Shown piece by piece: positions 28,129 to 37,334 of a stretch of 64,000 nucleotides of DNA (its first letter is position 1; every line of letters starts with the position of its first letter). Source of the stretch: Prauserella isguenensis (lineage in GTDB: Bacteria > Actinomycetota > Actinomycetes > Mycobacteriales > Pseudonocardiaceae); NCBI RefSeq assembly GCF_014191605.1, contig NZ_JACHWU010000003.1, positions 124,001 through 188,000 on the forward strand, in the 5' to 3' direction. The notes under the pieces were generated by a model that was not told the origin of the DNA, made no database searches, and saw only the letters and a program-made list of their open reading frames with translations. The position numbers and the translations under genes were made by a program.

Positions 28129-29283
28129 TTAACCGGTTCGCCGGGGCGCCACCGCCACCGGCAACAGTGCCAGCGACCACACCGCGAGCAGACCGAACGC
28201 CACGCCGTAGGACGTGCCGGACGCGATCGCGCCCACGGCCACCGCGCCCAGCCCCTGCCCCGCGTCGAACGCCACGTTCCACGAGATGCTCGCCCGCCCC
28301 GCCGTGGTGCGCTGGAACATCGACACGAGGGAGTCGTTCTGCACGGCACCGAACCCGATGCCGAACACGACCATCGACGCCACGGTGAGCCACACCGGGC
28401 CGCCCACGCTGAACACCGCGTACCCGGCGAGCCCCAGACCGGACAGGGCCCTTCCCGGTGTCAGCAGCCTGCCGGTCCACCGCGCACCGAACCGGCCTGC
28501 GGCCCAGCGCGACACGGTCGTGGCGAGCGGCATGAGCAGCAGCGCGATCGACGACTCCGGGGCGAGCAGCAGGATCGGGGTGAAGGTCGCCAGTGCTCCG
28601 AGCCCGGTCGAGGCGGCGAGCATCGGCAGCCACGGCCGCCAGGTCTCCCGCGCGGTGGCGAGGAAGGCGCCCCCGCGGTCCGGCTCGGCGGTGACCCGGG
28701 CGGGAGGCAACAGGGCGGCCGGCACCAGCGCGAGCGCGGGCAGCGCGGTCGCCACCAGGAAGACCGCCACGAACCCCCAGTGTTCGGCCAGCCACGGGCC
28801 CGCGGGCAACCCGACGAGCTGTGGCAGGCCGGTCGCGAGGCCGTAGAGGCCGGATCCGCGCGGCACCGCGGCCGGTGGCAGCAGCTCGGCGATGAGCGCA
28901 CTGCCGCACACGGTGAGCAGGCCGAACCCGACACCACGCAGCAGCGACAGGGTGAGAATGCCCTCGGGCGAGGTCCACCCGATCAGCAACGGGGTGGGCA
29001 CGCCGAGGAACGCGATGCCCGCGAGGATCGCGGTGCGGTAGCCGTAGCGCCGCACGAGCACCCCGGTGCCGAGCTGCGTGGCGACGGTGCTGGCCATGAA
29101 CACGCCGGTCGCGGCGCCCGCCGCGAACGTGCCCGCGCCCTGCCGGACCGCCCACATCGGCACGACGGGGAGCAACAGCGAGAAGCCGCACAGCGCGAGG
29201 GCCACCGCGGCGAGTGACAGCCGGAACGGCCCGTGCCGCCACGGTGACTGGTCACGGGCCGTGGCCCCGGGTTCATCCGCCAT
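28129..29283 (-). CDS. MFS transporter
   Basis: 384-aa major facilitator with about 12 hydrophobic helices. The A-like motif between helices 2 and 3 reads GVLVRRYGYRTAIL. The short N-terminus (MADEPGATARDQSPWRHG) is cytoplasmic. The substrate is not evident. An MFS gene just before hisH recurs in actinobacteria, but no link to histidine transport is established. It starts 67 bp from the PHP gene in the same direction. Confidence 0.85.
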   Translation of the reverse strand: MADEPGATARDQSPWRHGPFRLSLAAVALALCGFSLLLPVVPMWAVRQGAGTFAAGAATGVFMASTVATQLGTGVLVRRYGYRTAILAGIAFLGVPTPLLIGWTSPEGILTLSLLRGVGFGLLTVCGSALIAELLPPAAVPRGSGLYGLATGLPQLVGLPAGPWLAEHWGFVAVFLVATALPALALVPAALLPPARVTAEPDRGGAFLATARETWRPWLPMLAASTGLGALATFTPILLLAPESSIALLLMPLATTVSRWAAGRFGARWTGRLLTPGRALSGLGLAGYAVFSVGGPVWLTVASMVVFGIGFGAVQNDSLVSMFQRTTAGRASISWNVAFDAGQGLGAVAVGAIASGTSYGVAFGLLAVWSLALLPVAVAPRRTG

Positions 29284-29350
29284 GACGACAGTTCTAGTAC
29301 GTGCGTACAGCTCCCGTCGGGGCGGGGCGTCACTGCCGTACGCGCGGATT

Positions 29351-30358
29351 TCAGTGCCGGGCGGCCCACGCGGTCAGTTCGTCGGCGGTCCACGTGTTGA
29401 CGACGCGGTCGGCGGTCACGCCGCACTCGCTCGCCCGTTCACAGCCGAACGGCAGCCAGGACAGCTGCCCCGGCGCGTGCGCGTCGGTATCGACGGCGAA
29501 GCGGCAGCCCGCCTCCTGCGCGAGCCGCAGCAACCGCCTCGGCGGATCGAGCCGCTCAGGCCGCGAGTTGATCTCCACGGCGACGTCGTGGTCCCGGCAC
29601 GCCGCGAACACCCGCTCCGCGTCGAACTCGGATTCGGGCCTGCCGCGCCCGCTCACGAGCCTGCCGGTGCAGTGGCCGAGCACGTTGACCCGCGGATTCG
29701 CCACGGCCGTCAGCATCCGCTCGGTCATCTCCACCGCGGGCATCCGCAGTTTCGAATGCACGCTCGCGACGACCACGTCGAGCCGTTCCAGCAGGTCCGG
29801 ATCCTGGTCGAGCGAACCGTCGTCGAGGATGTCGACCTCGATACCGGTGAGGACGCGCAGCGGCGCGAACCGTTCGCGGCACTCGGCGACGACGTCGAGC
29901 TGACGGCGGAGCCGATCGGCAGACAAACCGTTCGCGACCGTCAGCCGCGGCGAGTGGTCGGTGACCACGAGGTACTCGTGACCGAGATCTCGGGCGGCCT
30001 CGGCCATCTCCTCGACCGAACTGCCGCCGTCGGACCAGTCCGTGTGGGTGTGACAGTCGCCGCGCAGGGCCGCGTGCAGCGGTCCGCCGTCCGGAATGCC
30101 GGGCGCGCCGCGTGACTCCAGGTCGGTCAGGTAGGCGGGCTCCCTGCCCTGCACGGCCTCGGCGATGACGCCCGCGGTCGTCTTGCCGATCCCGGCGAGC
30201 TCGGTCAGCGTGCCCTGCGCGGCCCGGCGGGCGAGCTCGCCGTCGGGTAGGTCGGCGGCCACCGCGGCGGCGTTGCGGAAGGCCCGCACCCGGTAGGTCG
30301 GCTCCCCGGACCGTTCCAGGTGCAGGGCGATCTGACGCAGCACGTTCACGGGATCCAT
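29351..30358 (-). CDS. PHP-domain phosphoesterase with N-terminal helix-hairpin-helix region
   Basis: 335-aa protein. Residues ~1-80 resemble the 8-kDa/HhH part of family X DNA polymerase (EPTYRVRAFRNAAAVAADL, then LTELAGIGKTTAGVI). From ~100 a PHP domain with a full metal set follows: CHTHTDWSDG, VVTDHS, GIEVDI, VASVHS, LGHCTG, VEINSRP and DTDAHAP. PolX enzymes carry a polymerase palm between these parts; here it is absent, so this is a PolX-like protein without polymerase, possibly a DNA-repair phosphodiesterase or exonuclease. A histidinol-phosphatase role (PHP proteins do this in other bacteria, and his genes are nearby) is possible but less likely given the HhH region. Confidence 0.85.
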   Translation of the reverse strand: MDPVNVLRQIALHLERSGEPTYRVRAFRNAAAVAADLPDGELARRAAQGTLTELAGIGKTTAGVIAEAVQGREPAYLTDLESRGAPGIPDGGPLHAALRGDCHTHTDWSDGGSSVEEMAEAARDLGHEYLVVTDHSPRLTVANGLSADRLRRQLDVVAECRERFAPLRVLTGIEVDILDDGSLDQDPDLLERLDVVVASVHSKLRMPAVEMTERMLTAVANPRVNVLGHCTGRLVSGRGRPESEFDAERVFAACRDHDVAVEINSRPERLDPPRRLLRLAQEAGCRFAVDTDAHAPGQLSWLPFGCERASECGVTADRVVNTWTADELTAWAARH

Positions 30359-30764
30359 CGCTCACCTCACCGGTCCGGCAGCCCGCCGACCCCGATTCTC
30401 CCCGTCCCGGTGCTCACCGGCCACGATCTCGCCGGCGAGACACGGTCGCTTGCAGACCGGTGTGCTCATCGACACGACCGGCCCCGGCCGACGTCGCACG
30501 ATCCGGTGACGTCGCTATCGTGGAGGCTGACGGTGTCGACACGGCGTCCCGGTCACCGGATCCGGGCCGCGCCCACACGTGGCGTGACGACCCCGTCAGC
30601 CATCCGGCCCAGTGCACCCTACGACCGTCGTAACCCATCGCGGCCTGCGAGGACGACGACCGGGACTCCGATGGGGGTCGCGTACGACCCCCTCGCACAC
30701 AGGCCGTATCTTGACCCGGTAGTCGGGGTCCGTTATTGCACGCACAGTGCGTGGAGGGGTTGTT
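30359..30764. other. 406-bp divergent intergenic region with long inverted repeat
   Basis: No gene is supported. GATCCGGTGAC (30500-30510) and GTCACCGGATC (30552-30562) are perfect 11-bp inverted arms with a 41-nt spacer. TTGACC at 30711-30716 followed by TTATTG (30733-30738) could be a promoter for the VanW gene (16-bp spacing), with the start codon at 30765. Confidence 0.45.
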
Positions 30765-33080
30765 TTGCCGCAGGAACCTCGGTGGCCAGGGCCTTCGGAA
30801 TCTCAGCCGAACGAATGGCCCGAATCCCACACCGAGCAGACCGACATTCTGCCTGCCGTCCCACCGTCGGACGCGGAGAGCACCGGGTCGGCCACGGAGA
30901 GCACACAGCTGAGCCCGGAGGTCGGCGCCTCCGATGAGGCCGACACCTCCGGGACCGGGGACACGGCCGAGGGACCGACGGGCGAGGTGACCGGCGAGGC
31001 TGCAGGCCAGCCCACCGGCGCCGCCCCCGAACCGACCGAGGCGGAGACCACGCAGCACATCGCGTGGCCCGAGACCGACGCGGAGACCACCCGGCAGGTC
31101 CCCGGCCCCGCCGCCGGCGCCGGGGACGACACGGTCGTCACCGGCGCAGCGGACGCGCCGACCTCGCCCGCATCGCCGCCGCCGGACACCTCGGGTGAGA
31201 CCACGCAGTACATCCCGGCCGTGACTGCCGACGACCCGGCTCCCCGGCACCTGACCGCGGCGATGCCCGCGCAGGGCGCAGGCACGACAACCACCGCGGC
31301 CGGGGCGGCCCCGGGGCCGGGCAGCAACGGCGGCGACGGCAGCGACGGCGGCGACGGCGCTGACGGCGGCTCCCGCGACCGTTTCGCCGCACTGGGCAAG
31401 GCCCGCAAGCCGCTGCTGATCGCCGCCGCCGTCTTCGGCGTGCTGGCGCTGGTGTACGTGGTGGACGTGTTCGCCACCTCGGGCGACGTGCCGCGAGGAA
31501 CCGTCGTGGCGGGCGTCGAGGTGGGTGGCATGAGCCGCTCGGACGCCGAGAACAAGCTCCGCTCCGAACTCGAGCCGCGCATGACGCAACCCGTGCAGTA
31601 CCGCGCCGGTGACGTCGACAGCGAGTTCGACCCCCGGCAGGCCGGGCTCCGGCTGAACTGGAAGGAGACGCTCGACCGCGCGGGCGACCAGCCGCTGAAC
31701 CCGTTCAGTCGGATCGCATCGCTGTTCTCCGAACGCGAGGTCGACGTCGTCACCGAGGCCGAGCCCAACCAACTCGAGAACGCGCTCGTGTCGGTGCAGG
31801 AGACCGTCGACCGCGAGCCGGTCGAGGGCACGATCCGGTTCGAGGGCGCCACCCCGGAGGCCGTCGAGCCGAAGAACGGCCAGAAGCTCGACGTCGCCGG
31901 TGCCGAGAACGTCATCACACGCGACTGGGCCGACGGCAAGCGGATCTCGCTCCCGGTCGACAGCACCCCGGTGTCGGTCAGTTCGGAGGACGTGCAGGCG
32001 ATGCTGCGCGACGTCGCCGAGCCCGCGGTGTCGGCACCGGTGGTGGTCCGCGGCGAGGGCGCCGACGGCACCCTCGAACCGGAGGAGATCGCCGCGGCGC
32101 TGAGCTTCACCCCGGAGAACGGCAAGCTGACGCCGAAGATCGACCGGAAGAAGATGGCCGAGGGCGTCCAGGAGGAGCTGTCGGACACGGTCCAGAAGGG
32201 CCGGGACGCCGAGATCGTGTTCGAAGACGGCAAGCCCACGGTCAAACCCTCCAAGGACGGCAAGCGCATCAAGTGGAAGGAAACCTTCCAGCCGCTGATG
32301 GACGTGCTGCAGCGGGACGAGCAGCGCGAGATCGAGGCCGCCTACGAGAAGAAGGAACCCGAGACCACGACGAAGGAAGCCAAGCAGCTCGGCGTCAAGG
32401 AGGTCATCGGCGAGTTCTCGACCGACGGTTTCGCCCCCGACTCCGGGGTCAACATCCGCCGGGTCGCCGAGGAGGTCGACGGCACCATCGTCAAGCCCGG
32501 CGAGACCTTCAGCCTCAACCAGCACACCGGCCCGCGCACGAAGGCGCAGGGCTACGTCGAGGCGGGCATCATCGAGGACGGCGCACCGGGCAAGGCCGTC
32601 GGCGGCGGCATCTCGCAGTTCGCGACCACGCTGTACAACGCGTCGTACTTCGCGGGCATGACCGACGCGGGTCACCAGGAGCACAGCTACTACATCAGCC
32701 GCTACCCCGAAGGCCGGGAGGCGACGGTGTTCCAGACCCCCGACGGCGCGAGCGTCATCGACCTGGCTTTCACCAACAACCTGCCGAACGGTGTCGCGAT
32801 CCAAACCGTGTGGACGCCGAACGACATCACGATCAAGCTGTGGGGCACGAAGAAGTACGACGTGCAGTCCCGCACCGGCAAGCGCACCGACGTCGTCAAG
32901 CCGAAGGAGAAGCAGGGCCCCGAGGGTGACCAGTGCTCCCCGAGCAACGGCGCGCCCGGCTTCACCGTGACGGACACGCGGGTCCTGCGTGACCTCGAGT
33001 CCGGTGCGGTCGACGAGGAGACCCGAACGGTGCGCTACAACCCGCAGCCCAAGATCGTCTGCGGGAACAAGCGGCCCTGA
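30765..33080 (+). CDS. Membrane-anchored VanW / peptidoglycan-binding-domain protein
   Basis: 771-aa envelope protein. Residues 1-210 are a disordered, acidic, Thr-rich cytoplasmic region; a single helix spans ~216-236; residues ~240-520 hold PG_binding_4-type repeats (GTVVAGVEVGGMSRSDAENK and a second region); ~545-690 is a VanW domain (GVNIRRVAEEVDGTIVKPGE, then GGGISQFATTLYNA); a short Cys-containing tail follows. VanW genes occur in some vancomycin-resistance clusters, but the domain has no settled role; a cell-wall function is likely. The TTG at 30765 is chosen because GGAGGGG sits at ideal spacing; an upstream in-frame GTG (30747) lacks one. ETTQ-type motifs recur in the N-terminus. Confidence 0.85.
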   Translation: MPQEPRWPGPSESQPNEWPESHTEQTDILPAVPPSDAESTGSATESTQLSPEVGASDEADTSGTGDTAEGPTGEVTGEAAGQPTGAAPEPTEAETTQHIAWPETDAETTRQVPGPAAGAGDDTVVTGAADAPTSPASPPPDTSGETTQYIPAVTADDPAPRHLTAAMPAQGAGTTTTAAGAAPGPGSNGGDGSDGGDGADGGSRDRFAALGKARKPLLIAAAVFGVLALVYVVDVFATSGDVPRGTVVAGVEVGGMSRSDAENKLRSELEPRMTQPVQYRAGDVDSEFDPRQAGLRLNWKETLDRAGDQPLNPFSRIASLFSEREVDVVTEAEPNQLENALVSVQETVDREPVEGTIRFEGATPEAVEPKNGQKLDVAGAENVITRDWADGKRISLPVDSTPVSVSSEDVQAMLRDVAEPAVSAPVVVRGEGADGTLEPEEIAAALSFTPENGKLTPKIDRKKMAEGVQEELSDTVQKGRDAEIVFEDGKPTVKPSKDGKRIKWKETFQPLMDVLQRDEQREIEAAYEKKEPETTTKEAKQLGVKEVIGEFSTDGFAPDSGVNIRRVAEEVDGTIVKPGETFSLNQHTGPRTKAQGYVEAGIIEDGAPGKAVGGGISQFATTLYNASYFAGMTDAGHQEHSYYISRYPEGREATVFQTPDGASVIDLAFTNNLPNGVAIQTVWTPNDITIKLWGTKKYDVQSRTGKRTDVVKPKEKQGPEGDQCSPSNGAPGFTVTDTRVLRDLESGAVDEETRTVRYNPQPKIVCGNKRP

Positions 33081-33125
33081 CAGCAGGCACACGACCGTCA
33101 CCGGAGCGGGCGGTCCACGGCGAAC

Positions 33126-33167
33126 GTGACGAGCGGGCGGCCCTCGACGGGGCCGCCCGCTCGTCAC
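33126..33167. terminator. Bidirectional terminator between the VanW gene and vdh
   Basis: A perfect 18-bp stem (33126-33143 with 33150-33167; core GAGCGGGCGGCC) with a 6-nt loop lies between two convergent stop codons (33080 and 33181). Confidence 0.88.
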
Positions 33168-33180
33168 ATCTCGGCCGGTG

Positions 33181-34257
33181 TCAGCGCACGGTGAGGATCG
33201 ACCGCAGGTGCGAAACCTCCGACATCCGTCGCTCTGCCAACCGGTCGGCTGCGGTCACCGCGGGCACGCCCTCCTCGTCGGCGAGCGCGAACACGGCCTT
33301 CGCGGTGTCGTACAGCGACGTGGCCTTGAGTCTTGCCCGGTCGGCGTCGTAACCGCGCAGCTCGTCACTGACCTGGATCGTGCCGCCGGCGTTGACGAGG
33401 TAGTCGGGGGCGAACAGGATTCCGCGGTCCTGCAACAGTTTCTCGACACCGGGATGTGCCAGCTGGTTGTTGGCGGCGCCGCAGACGATCGCTGCGCGCA
33501 GCGTGGGCACCGTGTCGTCGTCGAGGACCCCGCCGAGCGCACACGGAGCGAAGACGTCCACATCGGACGCGATCAGCGCGGCGGTGTCGTCGACGACGTC
33601 GACCGACGGGTGCACCGCGCGGACCTGGTCGACAGCCCGTTCGTCGACGTCGGTGATCACGATCTCCGCACCCGCCTGCGCCAGGTGACCGACGAGCAGT
33701 TTGCCGACCTTGCCGACGCCTTCGACGCCGACCCGCTTGCCCTGCAGCTCGGGGCTGCCCCAGAGGTGCTCCGCCGAGGCGCGCATGCCCTGGTAGACGC
33801 CGAAGGCCGTGAGTTCCGAGGAGTCCCCCGCACCGCCCTCCTCACGCGAGCGGCCGGTGACGAAGTCCGTTTCGCGCGCGATGACGTCCATGTCGCGCAC
33901 ATAGGTGCCGATGTCGCACGCCGTGATGTACCTGCCGCTCAGCGACTGGACGAACCGGCCGTAGGCGCGCAACAGCGCCTCCGATTTGAGCGAGGCGGGG
34001 TCACCGATGATGACCGCCTTGCCGCCGCCGAGGTCGAGGCCGGCGAGCGCGTTCTTGTAGGCCATCCCCTTCGACAGGGCCAGCACGTCGTCGAGTGCGG
34101 CGTCCTCGTCCGGGTAGGGGTAGAAGCGGGTGCCGCCGAGAGCGGGGCCCAGCGCGGTCGAGTACACCGCGATGATGGCCTTCAGTCCGGTGGCGCGGTC
34201 ATGACAGTAGACGACCTGCTCGTGGCCGCTCTTGCGGCCGAATACACCGTCGGTCAC
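33181..34257 (-). CDS. vdh: Branched-chain amino acid (valine/leucine-type) dehydrogenase
   Basis: 358-aa NAD-dependent Glu/Leu/Phe/Val dehydrogenase that deaminates branched-chain amino acids to 2-keto acids. The catalytic Lys is K80 in [13 protein letters not shown], with K68 in [12 protein letters not shown]. The Rossmann motif is [13 protein letters not shown], and the late motif is [10 protein letters not shown]. Length and motifs fit Streptomyces valine dehydrogenase better than glutamate dehydrogenase (~450 aa). The start is GTG 34257 after AAAGGAG; the frame is open to 34371. Substrate preference among Val, Leu and Phe cannot be read with certainty. Confidence 0.87.
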   Translation of the reverse strand: MTDGVFGRKSGHEQVVYCHDRATGLKAIIAVYSTALGPALGGTRFYPYPDEDAALDDVLALSKGMAYKNALAGLDLGGGKAVIIGDPASLKSEALLRAYGRFVQSLSGRYITACDIGTYVRDMDVIARETDFVTGRSREEGGAGDSSELTAFGVYQGMRASAEHLWGSPELQGKRVGVEGVGKVGKLLVGHLAQAGAEIVITDVDERAVDQVRAVHPSVDVVDDTAALIASDVDVFAPCALGGVLDDDTVPTLRAAIVCGAANNQLAHPGVEKLLQDRGILFAPDYLVNAGGTIQVSDELRGYDADRARLKATSLYDTAKAVFALADEEGVPAVTAADRLAERRMSEVSHLRSILTVR

Positions 34258-34467
34258 GGGTGGTGACTCCTTTGTCGGTTCCGGCCCGGCGCCGGTCGGC
34301 GCCTGCCGGGATCGGTTGTGGTCCACGGCGACGGCTGCGGGGTTGCCGCAGCGCACACCGCGCGGACTCACGATAGACCCGGCTCGAGGCGGCGGGAAAG
34401 CGACGGAGGTCGCGGGTGGCCCACCGGCGGCCCGGCTCCCTCGCCGGTGCGACGCGCCTTCCCGGTG

Positions 34468-35412
34468 TCACGGCCGGTGACGGGCGACCGCGGGAACCGC
34501 CCGCGTCGCCGCGGGTGCGGCCCGGTCCACGGGCTTCCCGTCACCCGCCTGGGCCGGGCCCGCCGGTGTGCGCGCGGGTGCGGAGCTGCGGACGCGTGCG
34601 GGCGCACCTGCCACGGTCACCGTGCCGAGCGCCGAGGCCACCGCCGCTTGGGCGAGCGCCGCGAGTTCCCGCCGATCCGCGGCACGTCCGGGCGCGATCT
34701 CGGGACACACGGTCAGTTCGAGCGTCAGGTCCGGGACGGCGACGGCCCGTCGCAGCGATGCGATGAGCGATTCGGGGCCGATGAACGCGGGTCGCGTCGT
34801 CTCCCGTCCGCCCGCCAGGTATCGGATGGCCACCGGACGCACGGGCACACCCGCGTCGATGGCGGCCTGGAACAGCGCCGGGCGGAACTGCCCGGAGGCC
34901 GCGCCGCACCACGTCGTCCCCTCGGGGTTCACGGTGACCAGCGCCCCCGAACGCAGTGTCGTGGCCAGTTCGGCCACGGCGTCGGGCAGTGCGGACAACC
35001 GTTCGCGGTCCAGGAAGACGGTGCCCGCCCGTGAGACCAGGGGCCCCAGCACCGGCCAGGAGGCGATCTCGCGCTTGGCGAGCGCTCGCATGGGGCGCAT
35101 CGCGTTCAGCCCCATGATGTCGGCGAACGAGATGTGATTACTGACGACGAGCGCGCCCCGTCCGCTGCCGTCGAGCTCGCCGCGGACGACCAACCGGACG
35201 CCGAGCGCGGCCAGCAGACCGCGGAACACCGCGCGCACGATCCGGTCGCGGCCGGGCAGCACCGCCAGGAGCGGGACGAGCACCAGCCCGGCGGCGACGA
35301 TCAGAACCGCCCCGGTGAGCCGCAACGCCCGTCGCACCGGGCCGACACGCCCCTCCTCCGGGGTGAGACAGCCGTCCCCGCACGGCGAGGCCGGCATCCA
35401 CAGGTGGCTCAT
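34468..35412 (-). CDS. PlsC-type lysophospholipid acyltransferase
   Basis: 314-aa membrane acyltransferase. There is a hydrophobic anchor at ~33-53, the catalytic HX4D motif HISFAD (H93, D98) and the substrate-binding VNPEGTTW (162-168). The ~50-residue C-terminus is Ala/Pro/Arg-rich. The family acylates lysophosphatidate or similar lysolipids. It overlaps the OlsB-like gene by 4 bp; OlsB followed by OlsA (PlsC-type) makes ornithine lipids in other bacteria, so that route is possible here. The order also matches Rv3026c-Rv3027c of mycobacteria. Confidence 0.87.
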   Translation of the reverse strand: MSHLWMPASPCGDGCLTPEEGRVGPVRRALRLTGAVLIVAAGLVLVPLLAVLPGRDRIVRAVFRGLLAALGVRLVVRGELDGSGRGALVVSNHISFADIMGLNAMRPMRALAKREIASWPVLGPLVSRAGTVFLDRERLSALPDAVAELATTLRSGALVTVNPEGTTWCGAASGQFRPALFQAAIDAGVPVRPVAIRYLAGGRETTRPAFIGPESLIASLRRAVAVPDLTLELTVCPEIAPGRAADRRELAALAQAAVASALGTVTVAGAPARVRSSAPARTPAGPAQAGDGKPVDRAAPAATRAVPAVARHRP

Positions 35413-36176
35413 GCCGCTGCCCCCAGGAAGTATTTGAGGTACCGCTCGTCGACCTGCTGCAGGTCGAGCAAGACGAAGAAGTCGGCGACGTCGAAGTCCG
35501 GGTCGTGTGCGGGCGGCCCGCAGACCCGCGCGCCGAGGCGGACGTATCCGCGCAGCAGCGGCGGTAGCACCGGGCGGGCGGGACGGACGATCTCGTCGCA
35601 CCGCCACGGGTGCAACGGCCTCACGCGGTGGGACTCGTCGGCGAAGTGCTTGGTGAACGCGATGTCCCAGACACCGGCGGCCTGTGCGCCGCCGTCGGAG
35701 AGTGGCACCGAGGCGCAGCCCGCGAGATACCGGTGCCCGGACAGCAGCATGTACCGCGCGATGCCCGCCCACACCAGGCTGACGACGGCTCCGGTGCGGT
35801 GATCGGCGTCCACACAGGACCGCCCGGTTTCGACGAGCGAACCGCGCAGCGGGTTCAGTGCCGACAGGTCGAATTCGGTGTCGGAGTAGAGCTGCCCGGC
35901 CTCGCGCGCCCGGCCCGGCGGCAGCATCCGGTAGGTGCCGACGATCGCGCCGGTCTCGTCGTCGGTGACCAGGAGGTGGTCGCAGAAGGCGTCGAACGGG
36001 TCGACGTCCAGGCCGTCTGGCCCGGGTGCGAGCCGGGCGCCCATCTCCTCGGCGAAGACCCGGTGCCGTAGCCGCTGCGCGGCGAGCACCTCGTCCTCCC
36101 CGGAGGCGACGCGCAGCGAGTACCGCGCACCGCCCGTCGTCCGGTCCGTACTGAGCAGGGGCTGTGACCGCGTCAT
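35409..36176 (-). CDS. OlsB-like GNAT N-acyltransferase (Acetyltransf_5 type)
   Basis: 255-aa protein of the family containing OlsB (ornithine N-acyltransferase), also called hemolysin-like. Typical segments are [51 protein letters not shown] and [11 protein letters not shown]. It probably links a 3-hydroxy fatty acid from acyl-ACP to an amine; the partner PlsC-type enzyme overlaps by 4 bp and would add the second chain. The start is uncertain: ATG 36176 is chosen, and GTG 36239 is in frame. No clear ribosome binding site for either. Confidence 0.82.
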   Translation of the reverse strand: MTRSQPLLSTDRTTGGARYSLRVASGEDEVLAAQRLRHRVFAEEMGARLAPGPDGLDVDPFDAFCDHLLVTDDETGAIVGTYRMLPPGRAREAGQLYSDTEFDLSALNPLRGSLVETGRSCVDADHRTGAVVSLVWAGIARYMLLSGHRYLAGCASVPLSDGGAQAAGVWDIAFTKHFADESHRVRPLHPWRCDEIVRPARPVLPPLLRGYVRLGARVCGPPAHDPDFDVADFFVLLDLQQVDERYLKYFLGAAA

Positions 36177-36279
36177 ACCAGGGATGCTCGCGCCGGCAGG
36201 GAAACCCCGGCGGGCACCGGCCGTGGCCGACGGCTGCACACCCGGTGAACGCTCCGTTCACGCGGGCCTCACACGCGCT

Positions 36280-36317
36280 CACGGCCGCCTCCCCGCGGGT
36301 GCGGGAAGGCGGCCGTG
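36280..36317 (-). terminator. Terminator of etfBA
   Basis: An 11-bp stem (CACGGCCGCCT at 36280-36290 with its complement at 36307-36317) lies 26-63 nt downstream of the etfA stop and before the OlsB-like gene. Confidence 0.72.
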
Positions 36318-36342
36318 GGCGGTACTGCGCAGGCGCGAGCGG

Positions 36343-37302
36343 TCAGCCCTTGCGCTTGGCGACCTCGTCGGTCAGCTGCGGAGCGACGTCGAACAGGTCG
36401 CCGACGACACCGAAGTCGGCGATCTCGAAGATCGGCGCCTCGGCGTCCTTGTTCACGGCGACGATGGTCTTCGACGTCTGCATGCCGGCACGGTGCTGGA
36501 TGGCACCGGAGATGCCGAGCGCGACGTACAGCTGCGGCGAGACCGTCTTACCGGTCTGGCCGACCTGGAACTGCGCCGGGTAGTAGCCGGAGTCGACGGC
36601 GGCACGCGAGGCACCGACGGCGGCGCCGAGCGAGTCGGCCAGCTTCTCGACGACGTCGAACTTCTCGGCCGAGCCGACACCGCGGCCACCGGAGACGACG
36701 ATCGACGCCTCCGTCAGCTCGGGCCGGTCACCGCCGACGACCGGCTCGACACCGGTCACCTTGGCCGACTTGGCGGGGTCGGCCGCGGGCAGCGCGACCG
36801 TCTCCTCGGCGGCGCCGCCGTCGGCCTGCTCGGCCTCGACGGCACCCGGGCGCACCGACACGACCGGCGTGCCCTTGGCGGCCTTCGACTTGACCGAGAA
36901 CGCTCCACCGAAGATGGACTGGTCGACCGAGCCGTCGGCGTTCACGCCGACGGCGTCGACGAGCACGGCACCGCCGAGGCGGATCGCGAGCCGGCCCGCG
37001 ATCTCCTTGCCCTCGGCCGTCGCCGACACCAGCACGGCGGCGGGCGAAGCCTGCCCCGCGACCGTGGCGAGCGCGTCGACCTTCGGCGTCACCAGGTAGC
37101 CGGCGGCGTCGTCCGACTCCGCGGCGTACACCTTCGCCGCGCCGTACGACGCCAGCGCGTCCTTGACCTTGCCTGCGGTGCCGGGCGTACCGACGACGAC
37201 CGCGGACGCCTCGCCCAGCGAGCGAGCGGCGGTGAGCAGCTCGAACGTGGACTTCTTGACCTCACCGTCGACCTGGTCGACGAGCACGAGTACTTCAGCC
37301 AT
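36343..37302 (-). CDS. etfA: Electron transfer flavoprotein alpha subunit
   Basis: 319-aa ETF alpha subunit (FixB). The C-terminal FAD domain carries [20 protein letters not shown], then [33 protein letters not shown] and [20 protein letters not shown], all classic ETF-alpha motifs. With EtfB it carries electrons from acyl-CoA and other dehydrogenases to ETF-quinone oxidoreductase. It lies 32 bp after etfB. Corresponds to Rv3028c in the matching mycobacterial order. Confidence 0.97.
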   Translation of the reverse strand: MAEVLVLVDQVDGEVKKSTFELLTAARSLGEASAVVVGTPGTAGKVKDALASYGAAKVYAAESDDAAGYLVTPKVDALATVAGQASPAAVLVSATAEGKEIAGRLAIRLGGAVLVDAVGVNADGSVDQSIFGGAFSVKSKAAKGTPVVSVRPGAVEAEQADGGAAEETVALPAADPAKSAKVTGVEPVVGGDRPELTEASIVVSGGRGVGSAEKFDVVEKLADSLGAAVGASRAAVDSGYYPAQFQVGQTGKTVSPQLYVALGISGAIQHRAGMQTSKTIVAVNKDAEAPIFEIADFGVVGDLFDVAPQLTDEVAKRKG

Positions 37303-37334
37303 GGTTCGTCTCCTTGAGTGGGATGAGGTCTGTC

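Noticed and set aside
30414-33167. Long minus-strand open frame (over 900 codons) antisense to the VanW gene
   Set aside because: It has no recognisable domain and is Arg/Leu/Asp-rich in the manner of G+C-rich shadow frames; the plus-strand frame has clear domains and a strong ribosome binding site.
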